64,000 nt of DNA, taken from positions 186,001-250,000 of the forward strand of contig CAVYXQ010000008.1 of the NCBI GenBank assembly GCA_963772555.1, written 5' to 3'. Every line of letters begins with the position of its first letter. The first letter of the stretch is position 1. The position numbers and the translations under genes are program-made. Source of the DNA: Roseiarcus sp963772555 (GTDB taxonomy: Bacteria > Pseudomonadota > Alphaproteobacteria > Rhizobiales > Beijerinckiaceae). Below, piece by piece: positions 7,902 through 16,831 of the stretch. A model generated the notes under the pieces. The model searched no databases and had not been told where the DNA came from. It saw only the letters and a program-made list of their open reading frames with translations.

Positions 7902-10009
7902 GACTGCGCCTGGACGAGGGGAGGGGCGGCGAGCCCCTCATTTGCCGGCTCGACTTCCTCCTCCCGCGAAACCGGGCGGGCCGCGGCCACCGCTCTCAGC
8001 CAGCCAAGATGATGCTCTTCGACCTCGCTCGCCGGGATGATCTTCTTGGTGTCACGGACGAAGCCCCGCCCGACGATGGCCGCGAAGGCGACGAGGCCCG
8101 CCAGGATCACCAGCCACCAGATGCGCCAGGTCAGACCAAAGGCGATCATCGCGCCGGTCACGCACAGGATCATGCCCATAGCGCTGTTCTTCGGCATCTC
8201 GATATCTTCGAATCGGGCGGGGCGCCGGTAGGCGTGGCCGCTTTCCTTGGCGGCGGTGAAGGCGTCGCGGCTGGTCACCCGCGGAAGGAAGGCGAAGTTG
8301 TACTCGGGCGGAGGCGCGGAAACCGACCACTCGAGGCTGCGTCCGTCCCACGGGTCGCCGGCCGGGACCCGGTTCAGGTCGCGTTGGCGAACGGACACGA
8401 CAAGCTGGACGAGCAGGCTGGCGTAGCCCGCCAGAATGAAACAGGCGCCGACGCCGGCAATCAGCATGTAAGGGAGAAAGACTGAATCTGTATAAGACAG
8501 CGTCCGGCGAGGAAAGCCGAGAAGGCCGAGCACATAGAGCGGGAAAAACGCCAGCATGAAGCCGAAGATCCAGCAACCCGCGGCGATCATGCCCCACCGC
8601 TCATTCAGCCTGAAGCCGAAGGCCTTGGGAAACCAGAAATGGTAGGCCGCCAGCATGCCGAACAGGAGGCCGGGAATCAGCACGTTGTGGAAGTGCGCGA
8701 CCAGGAAGAGAGTATTGTGGACCTGATAGTCGATGGTCGGATTGGCGAGCATGATGCCCGACATGCCGCCGATGACGAACAGCATCATGAACCCGAGCCC
8801 GTAGACCAGCGGCACGGTGAAGCGGATGCGGCCGCGGAACATGGTCCAGATCCAGTCGTACATCTTCACGCCGGTCGGGACGCCGATCAGCATTGTGGCG
8901 ATGCCGAACGTGGCGTTGATGCCCGGGCTTTGCCCCATGGTGAAAAAGTGGTGCACCCAGACAGTGAACGACAGGAAGGCGATCGCCATCGTCGCCAGCA
9001 CGAGGGAGGTGTAGCCGTATAGAGCCTTGCCGGAAAACGTCGAAAACAGTTCCGAGTAGACCCCGAAAGCCGGCAGGATGAGGATGTAGACCTCCGGGTG
9101 GCCGAACAGCCAGAACAGGTTGGCGTAGTTCATCATGTTGCCGCCGAAGTCGTTGGTGAAGAAATGGAAGCCGAGATAGCGGTCGAGCGCCAGCAGCGCC
9201 GTGGCGACGGTCAGCGGCGGCATGGCGAAAATCATCAGGATGCTGGTGCACAGCGCCGTCCAGGTGAAGAGCGGCAGGCGCATGAAATGCATGCCCGGCA
9301 CCCGCTTCTTGTAGATGGTGACGGCGAAGTTGATGCCGGTCATCATCGACCCGAGAGAGGACAGCGAGACGGCCCAGATCCAATAGTCGGGGCCGACCCC
9401 CGGACTGTAAGACATCTCGGTATAGGGCGGATAGCCGCTCCAGCCCCCGGTCGAAAACTTGCCGATCACCAGGGAAATCATGACGATTGCGGCGCCTGCC
9501 GCCGTCAGGCCCAGACTGATCGAGTTCATCACCGGGAAGGAAACGTCGCGCGCCCCGATCTGCAGCGGCATCACATAGTTGATGACGCCGGTGAGAAACG
9601 GCATCGCCATGAAGAAGATCATGATCGTGCCGTGGGTCGAAAACAGCTCGCCGAAATGGTGCCAGGACAGGAACCCGCCGTTGAGGCCAAAGGATTGCTG
9701 GGTGCGCATGAGGCCGGCCTCGATGACCGCGCGCGCCAGCATGACGTACGCCAGCACGATGTACATGATGCCGATGCGCTTATGATCGACGCTGGTCAGC
9801 CATTCCGACCAGAGAACCTTCCACTTGCCGAACCAGGTGATCAGGGCGAAGACGACGACTGCGCCGACAATGACCATCGATGCCGCGCCGGTCGCGATAA
9901 CGTCATTGACGATGTTGTCGAGAGTCGGGTGCGTCAGCGCGTCCCAGAACGGCAGCTTGTCCGGGCCGAGCCTTCCGAGAAAGTCATAGTAGAGGGACAT
10001 GCCTTTCAC
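7898..10009 (-). CDS. cyoB: Cytochrome bo-type quinol oxidase subunit I
   Basis: A 703-residue haem-copper oxidase subunit with about 14-15 helices. Visible active-site features are FGHPEVYILILPAFG (Cu(B) ligand and cross-linked His-Tyr strand), WVHHFFTMG (two Cu(B) histidines) and VAHFHNVL (haem ligands). It carries the long C-terminal extension typical of CyoB (family about 660 residues). It reduces O2 with electrons from ubiquinol and pumps protons. The start overlaps the cyoA stop by ATGA. Confidence 0.97.
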   Translation of the reverse strand: MKGMSLYYDFLGRLGPDKLPFWDALTHPTLDNIVNDVIATGAASMVIVGAVVVFALITWFGKWKVLWSEWLTSVDHKRIGIMYIVLAYVMLARAVIEAGLMRTQQSFGLNGGFLSWHHFGELFSTHGTIMIFFMAMPFLTGVINYVMPLQIGARDVSFPVMNSISLGLTAAGAAIVMISLVIGKFSTGGWSGYPPYTEMSYSPGVGPDYWIWAVSLSSLGSMMTGINFAVTIYKKRVPGMHFMRLPLFTWTALCTSILMIFAMPPLTVATALLALDRYLGFHFFTNDFGGNMMNYANLFWLFGHPEVYILILPAFGVYSELFSTFSGKALYGYTSLVLATMAIAFLSFTVWVHHFFTMGQSPGINATFGIATMLIGVPTGVKMYDWIWTMFRGRIRFTVPLVYGLGFMMLFVIGGMSGIMLANPTIDYQVHNTLFLVAHFHNVLIPGLLFGMLAAYHFWFPKAFGFRLNERWGMIAAGCWIFGFMLAFFPLYVLGLLGFPRRTLSYTDSVFLPYMLIAGVGACFILAGYASLLVQLVVSVRQRDLNRVPAGDPWDGRSLEWSVSAPPPEYNFAFLPRVTSRDAFTAAKESGHAYRRPARFEDIEMPKNSAMGMILCVTGAMIAFGLTWRIWWLVILAGLVAFAAIVGRGFVRDTKKIIPASEVEEHHLGWLRAVAAARPVSREEEVEPANEGLAAPPLVQAQS

Positions 10010-10974
10010 TCCGACTGGGGCAAGGCCGCGGGTCTGCCGATGAAAGAAGTCGCTGCGGGCTTCCCTCCGTGGAAAGACTGGACGACATCTTCCAGTAGGC
10101 CAGGGGACACGTCCCTGAAGTAGAGCGCGCCAAGGGGCATGCCCTCGGCGGCCGCGCGAAACTTGGTCCCCCGAAGGTCGTCGACGGTGTTCCTCGCCCG
10201 GACAGCCTGATAGGTCTCGGGCGTCATCGGGACGCCCTTTGCCTCGACCATGCGGGTCCAGGCGTCGAAGTCGGCCGGCGTCATCGCCCTTGCGATGAAC
10301 TTCTGCTCTTCGAAAGCCTGGCCGTTGTACTGGCTGTTCTCGCCGCGCATCGAGCCGGGCGCCTTCGCTTCAAGGTGCAGGCGCGTGACCATGCCGGGCA
10401 TCGCATAGATCTGGCTGCCGAGCGCCGGGATGAAAAAGGATTGCAGCACCGTGGACGAGGTGAGCGTGAAGGAAAGAGGCCGGCCGGCGGGGAGCGCGAG
10501 TTCGCCCATGCTGGCGATCCGGTAGTCGGGATAGACGAAGAGCCACTTCCAGTCGTAGCCGATGACGTCGATCCGCAGCGGCGGGCTGGCCGAGGCCAGC
10601 GGCTTGTACGGGTCGAGACCCGTCGTGTCCTGCGCCAGCCACACGGCGAGCGCGGTCACGACGCCAAAGGGGACGCCCCAGATCGCGATCTCGAGCGGCC
10701 AATTGAACGACCATTTCGGGGCGTAGGGCGACGAACGGTTCCCGTAGCGATAGCGCCAGGCGACGAACGGGGTCAGGAGTAGAACGGGGACGACGACAAT
10801 CAGCATCATCAGCCCGACGATGATGAAATGCGTGCGCTCGGCGGCCGCGATGGGCCCTTGCGGACCGAGAAAGGTGAGATGAGGAGAGGAGTTACAGCCT
10901 GCGAGCAGAAGCGGCGGAAAAAGCGCTTGCCCGACCCGGCGAAGCCTCACGCTCGCCGGTTTGGCGGGCTCCAT
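10006..10974 (-). CDS. cyoA: Cytochrome bo-type quinol oxidase subunit II
   Basis: A 322-residue lipoprotein. The signal ends in LLLAGC (Cys27) and two membrane helices follow. The C-terminal cupredoxin-like domain lacks Cu(A) ligands: where cytochrome c oxidases have a Cys-x3-Cys run, this reads GENSQYNGQAFEEQKF, so the electron donor is quinol. ATG 10974 was chosen because the lipobox then falls at a normal distance; the reading to 11049 adds 25 low-complexity residues. First gene of the cyoABCD operon. Confidence 0.95.
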   Translation of the reverse strand: MEPAKPASVRLRRVGQALFPPLLLAGCNSSPHLTFLGPQGPIAAAERTHFIIVGLMMLIVVVPVLLLTPFVAWRYRYGNRSSPYAPKWSFNWPLEIAIWGVPFGVVTALAVWLAQDTTGLDPYKPLASASPPLRIDVIGYDWKWLFVYPDYRIASMGELALPAGRPLSFTLTSSTVLQSFFIPALGSQIYAMPGMVTRLHLEAKAPGSMRGENSQYNGQAFEEQKFIARAMTPADFDAWTRMVEAKGVPMTPETYQAVRARNTVDDLRGTKFRAAAEGMPLGALYFRDVSPGLLEDVVQSFHGGKPAATSFIGRPAALPQSE

Positions 10975-11006
10975 TCGTGTCGACGTCCCGGCGCGGCCGG
11001 GGATGG

Positions 11007-11035
11007 CCGGAGCCCGCCTCGCCGGCGGGCTCCGG
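11007..11035. terminator. Strong hairpin between the SYLF gene and cyoA
   Basis: A perfect 12-base stem, CCGGAGCCCGCC (11007-11018) with GGCGGGCTCCGG (11024-11035), and a 5-base loop. No T-tract follows on either strand. By position it could end the SYLF gene transcript (minus strand) before cyoA, or act as an mRNA stabiliser. Confidence 0.4.
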
Positions 11036-11051
11036 ACGGACGCCGGCACCC

Positions 11052-11726
11052 TTAACCTGGCAGTTCGGTCAGAAGCTTACTGGCGTTCGCAGGACTGACC
11101 TGGCTTTCGATGATTTGCTTCGTCTGAGAGTATTTGTTGTCGTAATACGCCTTGTCGTAGGAAGTGTCGGCATGCACATCGCTGCCGTTGATGTTCAGCC
11201 CGGCATAGGCGCCGTCCTGACCGGACCAGACGATAACGTCGCCCTTCCCGACCGACCCTTGCGCTTTCGGAGACCAGGTGACGACCGTCAGGCCGGCGTT
11301 GCCATTAAGGGAGAAGTTGTTGTTCTGGGTGAAGTCCGCAACGGCCTTGTCCGACATCAGGAACATGACGACGGGTCCAGCCTTGCCTCCCGCCTGGGCG
11401 CCAATCGAGATGGAGCCGACGGTGAGGAAGGCCGGATCGCTCCAATGGCTGTTGTCATGCACGACCAGGACCCCGGTTCCGCCGGAGCCGCCGACGACCA
11501 GGGCTCCCTTGACCAGGTCCGGGACGATGAAGACGCCCTTGGCCTTCTTCAGCAGGTTGGTGAAACTGGCGTTGGAGCTGAACTGGCGAACGACGTTGGC
11601 GGACGAATCGACGACCTGCTGGGCGCCGGATGCATTCGAGCCCGCATTGTTTTCCGCCAGAGCCGGACCCATCAGGACAAAGGACAGGACAGCAGCGGAA
11701 GCGGCGAGCGCTTTCTTTGAGAACAT
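11052..11726 (-). CDS. SYLF-domain (YSC84-like) exported protein
   Basis: A 224-residue protein with a signal peptide (residues 1-24, ending ALAEN). The body shows the SYLF/YSC84 pattern: LLKKAKGVFIVPDLVKGALVVGGSGG, then SIGAQAGGKAGPVVMFLMSDKAV and WSGQDGAYAGLNINGS. Bacterial members are periplasmic or secreted and the domain binds lipids in eukaryotes; the bacterial role is unclear. ATG 11726 follows TGGAGGCTATCC, a good ribosome site, so the longer reading to 11759 is rejected. Confidence 0.88.
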   Translation of the reverse strand: MFSKKALAASAAVLSFVLMGPALAENNAGSNASGAQQVVDSSANVVRQFSSNASFTNLLKKAKGVFIVPDLVKGALVVGGSGGTGVLVVHDNSHWSDPAFLTVGSISIGAQAGGKAGPVVMFLMSDKAVADFTQNNNFSLNGNAGLTVVTWSPKAQGSVGKGDVIVWSGQDGAYAGLNINGSDVHADTSYDKAYYDNKYSQTKQIIESQVSPANASKLLTELPG

Positions 11727-11784
11727 GGATAGCCTCCATTTGAGTGATTCGGACGGCAACCTGTTGGAGGCCAGAATGTTCCGC

Positions 11785-11935
11785 CGGGAGGACGAGCGCA
11801 GCGCTTCTCACGCCGGGGTTCGCCGTCTCGCTCGATGGGATGAAAAACGACCGCCGCCATCCATTGGGGAGGTGCTGCGGCCGTACGCGAACGGTACGGC
11901 CCATCGAGGGCGCGAGGGGGCGCAGGCGAAACCGG
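11785..11935 (+). pseudogene. Decayed DUF1365 C-terminal remnant
   Basis: The plus strand encodes SAALLTPGFAVSLDGMK, which aligns with DGALLKAGLSVPAEAMK near the end of the DUF1365 gene at the left edge. The DNA from about 11836 (GATGAAAAACGACCGCCGCC) continues to resemble bases 86-165, with frame breaks. No start, stop or ribosome site is kept. The boundaries are approximate. Confidence 0.5.
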
Positions 11936-12003
11936 TCATGCCAAAGGAGGCGACATGATCCCCGACGAGTAGGGGGCCCGACCAAGACTCGTGTCGTGTC
12001 CGT

Positions 12004-12429
12004 TCAGGTCTCGCCGCGTTCCACCGAAACTATGCTATCCGGACCGATGAGGTCGAGTTCGAGGGTGACCCGCCGTGCGACAACTTTTGGCGCGCGGGTC
12101 CGGCCTGCTCCTTGCTCGAATTCCACGATGCCGGCTTCCTGCAGTTTCTTGAGCGTCCGCGAGACGTTCGAGGCTGCGCGGCCCGCGAGCATTGCGAGTT
12201 CGATCAGCGAGGCCGGCTGACGCGACACGATCAGATGCAGAAGGGCAAGATTTTCGGCTGACAGCAGCTTCACCATGGCCTCAACCGATGGACTCTTCTC
12301 GAGCGCCTGGGCGGCGGTCGCCTCGCTATCGAACCAACGTTTGGGAGCTGATGTTGCGGCAGTGGGATTCACGATCACGCGCTTGGTCCACCGCATATAT
12401 TCGCCAATCGATCCAGTCTTATAAGTCAT
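12004..12429 (-). CDS. tumA: TumA-type (HVO_A0114 family) antitoxin / DNA-binding protein
   Basis: A 141-residue protein with a winged helix-turn-helix (about residues 62-100, LIVSRQPASLIELAMLAGR then NVSRTLKKLQEAGIV) and a basic wing. The family is the DNA-binding antitoxin partner of TumE-type toxins. It overlaps the upstream toxin gene by 11 bases, the usual coupled arrangement. It probably represses the pair from the region before 12796. A MarR-like regulator is the alternative, but the neighbour makes the antitoxin reading stronger. Confidence 0.72.
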   Translation of the reverse strand: MTYKTGSIGEYMRWTKRVIVNPTAATSAPKRWFDSEATAAQALEKSPSVEAMVKLLSAENLALLHLIVSRQPASLIELAMLAGRAASNVSRTLKKLQEAGIVEFEQGAGRTRAPKVVARRVTLELDLIGPDSIVSVERGET

Positions 12430-12796
12430 TAGGAATTCCTCGTTCCGTCATCACGCGCTTGACCTCCCGCCAGAAGTCCTCGAGCAGCCGTTCCGCCGTG
12501 GTGAAGGCGTAGGGCCGTCCTGGATCGCGTTCGCTCCTATGCCAATTGTCGTGGGCCGGCGAGCCCTTGACAAAACGGCCGCCCGGCCTGTCGACCGCGT
12601 GCGCATTGTCGAAACGCACCATGGATCTGCCGCCCGTCGTCCTGAAGACGAGTGCATAGCTCAACCCATATGGCCGCTGAGGCGTCCTTTCGGTGCGCCG
12701 CGCCGTGAACTCGACGACGTAGCCCGCGGCAGCTTCGAAACTTGATCCGTCCAGCGAGAGCAGCAACTCGAGTTCTGCGCCTTCATCGCGCTCCAT
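12419..12796 (-). CDS. tumE: TumE-type (DUF6516) toxin
   Basis: A 125-residue protein. The pattern GYVVEFTARRTERTPQRPYG, then LVFRTTGGRSMVRFDNAH, and the ending DFWREVKRVMTERGIPNDL fit the DUF6516/TumE toxin family. The gene precedes its antitoxin, and the two overlap by 11 bases. Toxicity and target are not shown by sequence. The pair lies in an accessory stretch beside unknown genes. Confidence 0.7.
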   Translation of the reverse strand: MERDEGAELELLLSLDGSSFEAAAGYVVEFTARRTERTPQRPYGLSYALVFRTTGGRSMVRFDNAHAVDRPGGRFVKGSPAHDNWHRSERDPGRPYAFTTAERLLEDFWREVKRVMTERGIPNDL

Positions 12797-12854
12797 ATGC
12801 TATCATCATCTGATAATTCGGAGAGGTCAAATGTACCCGGCAACGGGACACCGC

Positions 12855-12879
12855 CCGCAGCGCGTTTTTAGCGCTGCGG
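12855..12879. other. Inverted repeat between divergent genes
   Basis: The 9-base stem CCGCAGCGC (12855-12863) pairs with GCGCTGCGG (12871-12879) across a GTTTTTA loop. It lies between the tumE start (12796) and the FAD oxidase start (12965), so it is in both 5' regions. It could be an operator or an RNA hairpin; no T-tract follows. Confidence 0.3.
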
Positions 12880-12964
12880 CGCCTTTTCAGCAAAGGTGAC
12901 AGCAGGGTCCGACTGCCGCATCATCCGCCGCGAGGCTCGGTGCCTCTCCCGGGGGAAACGCTAC

Positions 12965-14530
12965 ATGGGGAACCGGCTGAAATTCTACGGCTGGGGTTTC
13001 GAGGACACCGGCCTTGACGACGCCGAACGCAGCCAGCTCTGCCGCTTCGTCGCTGATCGCCTCGGCGTCGAGCCTCGTCTCGCGCCGCCTCCGCGAGAGA
13101 CCGACATTGCGTTGCGCCTGCCGCGCGTCGCTGCGCCAGCCGCACTCGCCAGCGTCCTGACGCAAGATCCGTACGAGCGGCTCCTGCATACATACGGCAA
13201 GTCCTATCCGGAAACGGTCCGCGCCTTCGCCCGCGACTTCGCCAACGCGCCCGACCTCGTCGCCCTTCCGGGCAGCGAAGCCGACGTTTCCGCCGTGCTC
13301 GACTGGGCGAGCGGCGCGAAAGTCGCCGTCATCCCCTTCGGCGGCGGCTCCTCGGTCGTTGGCGGCGTCGAACCCGCGGTCGGCGACGCCTACGCCGGCG
13401 CCGTCAGTCTGGACCTGCGTCGCCTCGACCGCGTGCTCGAGGTCGATGCGACGAGCCGCGCGGCGCGCATCGAAGCCGGCATTCGCGGTCCGGCGATCGA
13501 GACGGCGCTGAAGGCCCACGGCTTCGCCATCCGGCACTATCCGCAGAGCTTCGAGTTCTCCACCCTCGGCGGCTGGATCGCGACGCGCTCCGGCGGCCAT
13601 TTCGCCACGCTCTACACCCACATCGACGATTTCGTCGAAAGCATCCGCACGATCACGCCGGCGGGCGCAATGGAATCCAGACGGCTGCCCGGTTCCGGCG
13701 CCGGCCCGAGCCCGGACCGGATGATCATCGGCTCCGAGGGCGCGCTCGGCATCATCACCGAGGCGTGGATGCGGCTGCAAAGCCGGCCGCGTTTCCGCGC
13801 CGAGGCCGTCTTCGGCTTTCCCGACTTTTTCGCCGCGGCGAGGGCGGTGCGCGCGGTCGCGCAGGCGGGACTCTATCCTTCCAATCTCAGGGTCATCGAC
13901 AATGACGAGGCCGGCGCCTACGGCGTCAACGCCTACGAGGAGAGCCTGCTCGTCCTCGCTTTCGAGTCGTCCGACCATCCGGTCGACGCCTGGATCGCGC
14001 GCGCGGTCGAACTCGTCGAGGACCACGGCGGCCGCCGCCACGCCGGCGGGGACGCGGCCCTACGCTGGCGCACCGCCTTCATCCGCATGCCCTACGCCCG
14101 GGAGCTGACCGTGCCGATGGGCGTGATCAACGACACGTTCGAGAGCGCCATCCCGTGGGACCGGTTCGAGGCGTTCCACGGCGCCGTGCGCGACGCGACC
14201 GCCGCCGCGCTCGAGGAGGCGACCGGAAACCGCGGAACCGTCTCGACCCGCTTCACCCATGTCTATCCCGACGGCCCGGCGGTCTATTACACCTTCAATG
14301 TCCGTGGTCGGCCCGACCGGCTTCTCGAACAGTGGCGACACATCAAGACGCGCGCCTCCGACGCGCTGATTGCCGCCGGCGGCACGATCACCCACCACCA
14401 CGCCGTCGGCCGCGACCACATGGCCTGGTACCGCGCTCAGCGGCCGGCCCTGTTCGGCAAGGCGCTAGCAGCGGCCAAGGGCGCGCTCGATCCGGCAGGG
14501 ATCATGAACCCCGGCGTCCTCGTGCCGTGA
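12965..14530 (+). CDS. FAD-linked oxidase, alkyl-dihydroxyacetonephosphate synthase-like
   Basis: A 521-residue protein. The N-terminus MGNRLKFYGWGFE is typical of bacterial alkylglycerone-phosphate-synthase-like flavoproteins. The PCMH FAD-binding fold includes PFGGGSSVVGG (from residue 124) and TLGGWIATRSGG; the C-terminal domain holds THHHAVGRDH, equivalent to the catalytic His cluster of AGPS. Eukaryotic AGPS makes ether lipids; bacterial members more often act on unknown 2-hydroxy acids or alkyl substrates. The ATG at 12965 is used because the longer reading adds unrelated residues. Encoded alone. Confidence 0.88.
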   Translation: MGNRLKFYGWGFEDTGLDDAERSQLCRFVADRLGVEPRLAPPPRETDIALRLPRVAAPAALASVLTQDPYERLLHTYGKSYPETVRAFARDFANAPDLVALPGSEADVSAVLDWASGAKVAVIPFGGGSSVVGGVEPAVGDAYAGAVSLDLRRLDRVLEVDATSRAARIEAGIRGPAIETALKAHGFAIRHYPQSFEFSTLGGWIATRSGGHFATLYTHIDDFVESIRTITPAGAMESRRLPGSGAGPSPDRMIIGSEGALGIITEAWMRLQSRPRFRAEAVFGFPDFFAAARAVRAVAQAGLYPSNLRVIDNDEAGAYGVNAYEESLLVLAFESSDHPVDAWIARAVELVEDHGGRRHAGGDAALRWRTAFIRMPYARELTVPMGVINDTFESAIPWDRFEAFHGAVRDATAAALEEATGNRGTVSTRFTHVYPDGPAVYYTFNVRGRPDRLLEQWRHIKTRASDALIAAGGTITHHHAVGRDHMAWYRAQRPALFGKALAAAKGALDPAGIMNPGVLVP

Positions 14531-14539
14531 GCGGCGCCG

Positions 14540-15391
14540 TCAAGATCCGGAGCCTCCAGCGCTTGCGCGGGAAGGAAGCCCTTCATTTTCGCCCGTCACG
14601 AACTTGCGCCAAAAGCCCGGTATGAGCGTCTCGTTCTCAATCCAGTTCCCCAGCATAGCGTTGGCGGCGATCCGTGATTGGCCGGCGACATCCGCGTACC
14701 GTCCGCGCAACCTCAAGATGGGCAGCTGATCGACAGAATTGGCAAAGTCGAAGCTCAGCGCGCCGAGGGCGCGCGCCGCAAACTCTTCCGCTTCGTTGCG
14801 CAACGTCTGGAACTCACTCCATCGCGCTTTTTGGGATGGATCACCGGCGAGGAATTCAAACCCAAGCTGCGCCGCTTTGAAATACGGCAGGTATCGAAAA
14901 TGCAGGGTATAAAAATCAAGTACCGACTGGGCGGCGGTCAGCTTTGCCCTTTCCGCTTTTCCGCGAGCGAGCAATTGCCTTGAGGCCCGCTCAACCCAAC
15001 CCGGATTGCCCCTGGAAGCAATCGCTGACCGCAAAACCTCCACAAAATCCGCTTCGTTTTTCAGGTAATAAGCAAAAAGATCGCGTGACGCCATCGGCGC
15101 CAGAAGCGCCGATCCTCCGGCTGAGCGCAGAATGCGCTCGCTGTTCTGTCTGCAGATGACGTGACCACAGTTCGCTTGGCCGCAGACAAAACGGGGCAAT
15201 CCGTCGCCGTGCGGCCAGTTCGGCTTCGCGATTTCGGTTATCTCTAAGAGGAGAAGCATGCGCCAATAAAGGGCGCCGTTCAAGCCCGCGCTTCTATAGG
15301 CGTTCTGCAGCCGCTTGGCGTAAGTCTCTGCGCGACTGAACGCCGACTGCGACCCATCTCCGGGCAGCGCGACGTTGTCAAAGAAATCCAT
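14540..15391 (-). CDS. Unknown protein, third gene of an unidentified three-gene module
   Basis: About 283 residues if started at ATG 15391; a reading to 15475 is open but would overlap the upstream gene by about 98 bases. I do not recognise it. It is mostly alpha-helical by composition, with a Cys/His-rich patch CGQANCGHVIC (about residues 65-75) that could bind zinc. With the chosen start it overlaps the upstream gene by 14 bases, which suggests one transcript. Base composition and codon use are less GC-biased than in the flanking oxidase and cytochrome genes, suggesting transfer. Confidence 0.6.
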   Translation of the reverse strand: MDFFDNVALPGDGSQSAFSRAETYAKRLQNAYRSAGLNGALYWRMLLLLEITEIAKPNWPHGDGLPRFVCGQANCGHVICRQNSERILRSAGGSALLAPMASRDLFAYYLKNEADFVEVLRSAIASRGNPGWVERASRQLLARGKAERAKLTAAQSVLDFYTLHFRYLPYFKAAQLGFEFLAGDPSQKARWSEFQTLRNEAEEFAARALGALSFDFANSVDQLPILRLRGRYADVAGQSRIAANAMLGNWIENETLIPGFWRKFVTGENEGLPSRASAGGSGS

Positions 15392-15974
15392 GATCAAGAC
15401 TGCCGCTTGAGCCCGCAGCCTGGCCTCCATGAACGATGGCGATTTCATTGTCATCGGCGACAGATCGGAAGGCAAGTTCAGCGGCGCGCGATGCGCTTTT
15501 ATCGAACTCGAGGCGGCCTAACGCTTCTTTGCCGGTGTCGTTCGAAAGCGCCGTGGCCACGTCAAAAAGATAGTCATGCACGCGATTCAATGACTCGGGC
15601 TCCGGAACCAGGGGCTCGATCATCGGCAAGCCTTTGTATTCCTCTGGAATTTCTCCGTTCCAGCTTCTTCCGGCTCCGCCCGAAAAATAGGTTATGTATC
15701 GTTTCCTGCCCGTCGCTTCCCGGCGAGTGAGGTTAAAATCCCCATTGGGCTTCAATTTGCCCGCCTCAATCAGTTCAAGCTCCAGTTGAATCTGTTTATT
15801 ATCAAAAGCATATCCGTACTCCGCGTAGTCCGGGTCGATAGATCGCAAATATCTGAGACCCGCGTCCAGTCTCCAGTAATCGGTGTATAGAGAAGCCTCG
15901 GATGGAGTTTGGGCGGGAACCTGGCGTGAACCGCCGAAGACATTTTTCATCCAATTGGAAATGACATTAGACAT
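15378..15974 (-). CDS. Unknown protein, second gene of the three-gene module
   Basis: A 198-residue soluble protein I do not recognise. The N-terminus (NWMKNVFGGS) is amphipathic. The middle has many aromatic and acidic residues (LYTDYWRLDAGLRYL, DPDYAEYGYAFDN), and a later part reads YITYFSGGAGRSWNGEIP. No known motif. It starts at ATG 15974, 33 bases after the stop of the gene at 16008, and overlaps the third gene. Lower GC than the surroundings. Confidence 0.62.
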   Translation of the reverse strand: MSNVISNWMKNVFGGSRQVPAQTPSEASLYTDYWRLDAGLRYLRSIDPDYAEYGYAFDNKQIQLELELIEAGKLKPNGDFNLTRREATGRKRYITYFSGGAGRSWNGEIPEEYKGLPMIEPLVPEPESLNRVHDYLFDVATALSNDTGKEALGRLEFDKSASRAAELAFRSVADDNEIAIVHGGQAAGSSGSLDHGFL

Positions 15975-16007
15975 ATCCGCCTCATTGGTGTTGTCGCGCT
16001 TTCAAAT

Positions 16008-16547
16008 TTATCCTCTCTTCGTTCCCTTGATTGCTTTCCGAACGTCAATCGCCATCGTTTCTGCTATGCGCTCCGCCTCTTGATCGGCAAAATGCAGCTG
16101 GCTTTTCAAGAAATCGCGAGCCGCCGCCCGACCCCTCTCAATGCCGCGCTCCAGCTCGACGTCGTCGAGCGCTGGCGCCTGGCGAAAGAGGACGACGCTG
16201 AATGCATCCGCTTGCGACGCGACAGTTTCAAATTCCTTCGGATCGAAATTCAGGGTCGGTTGCTGCACCTCCTTATGCAGGCGTTCGACGAAGCGTTTCG
16301 CGAAGCGACGCGCGGCGTCTATGGCCTTGTCGATCGCCCCGTCCGTCACCCGATTGATCAGGTGTTCAGCGGAGTGAAGGCCAATATACGCAAGGAATGG
16401 AGTCGCAAAATGTGCATAGGTGATCAGCGCCTCCAAGTAATTAACAAATGCGGAATCGGTGTGCCTGTCGATATCATCCGTGGCCCTGGCCGCCGCGCGC
16501 CTCTCGAATTCCTTGGCCAACTCCAAGTATAGGGTTTCATCCGTCAT
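16008..16547 (-). CDS. Unknown protein, first gene of the three-gene module
   Basis: A 179-residue, largely helical protein. ATG 16547 is chosen because MTDETLYLEL begins the coherent part; the reading to 16670 adds unrelated residues. A central moderately hydrophobic stretch (YLEALITYAHFATPFLAYIGL) could be a membrane-associating helix. A charged helical region follows (AIDAARRFAKRFVERLHKEV), with possible coiled coil to the end. Not recognised. It begins the module shared with 15378 and 14540; no neighbouring gene explains its role. Confidence 0.6.
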   Translation of the reverse strand: MTDETLYLELAKEFERRAAARATDDIDRHTDSAFVNYLEALITYAHFATPFLAYIGLHSAEHLINRVTDGAIDKAIDAARRFAKRFVERLHKEVQQPTLNFDPKEFETVASQADAFSVVLFRQAPALDDVELERGIERGRAAARDFLKSQLHFADQEAERIAETMAIDVRKAIKGTKRG

Positions 16548-16831
16548 GCTTGTTCGGGCTCCTCCGCTTAGAACTCTCCATGCACTTTCCAGCTGTGAGG
16601 TCTGCGCGACAGGACCGAGGACGGTTGGAATCCACCCGATACACGCCCGTCTTTCGCAAGGTCTTGACACAATCGACCGGCCGACAAAAGCATGGCGGAG
16701 CCTCGCGACGAGAGTTTACTCGATCGCACAGTCAGCGCCTACGCTTTCGCCGTCGCCGGGTCCCAACGGGGAACGCCATGAGCGGTCTCCATTCTGCAGC
16801 CGTTCTTGCTGACGTCCGAAAGGAGACATCG

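Noticed and set aside
10006..10974. Reading subunit II as a Cu(A) cytochrome c oxidase
   Set aside because: The Cys ligands of Cu(A) are absent; the quinol oxidase form fits better.
12887..14041. Open frame of 384 codons antisense to the FAD oxidase
   Set aside because: High GC keeps antisense frames open; the product is Arg/Asp/Gly-rich without motifs, and the oxidase on the other strand is clearly real.
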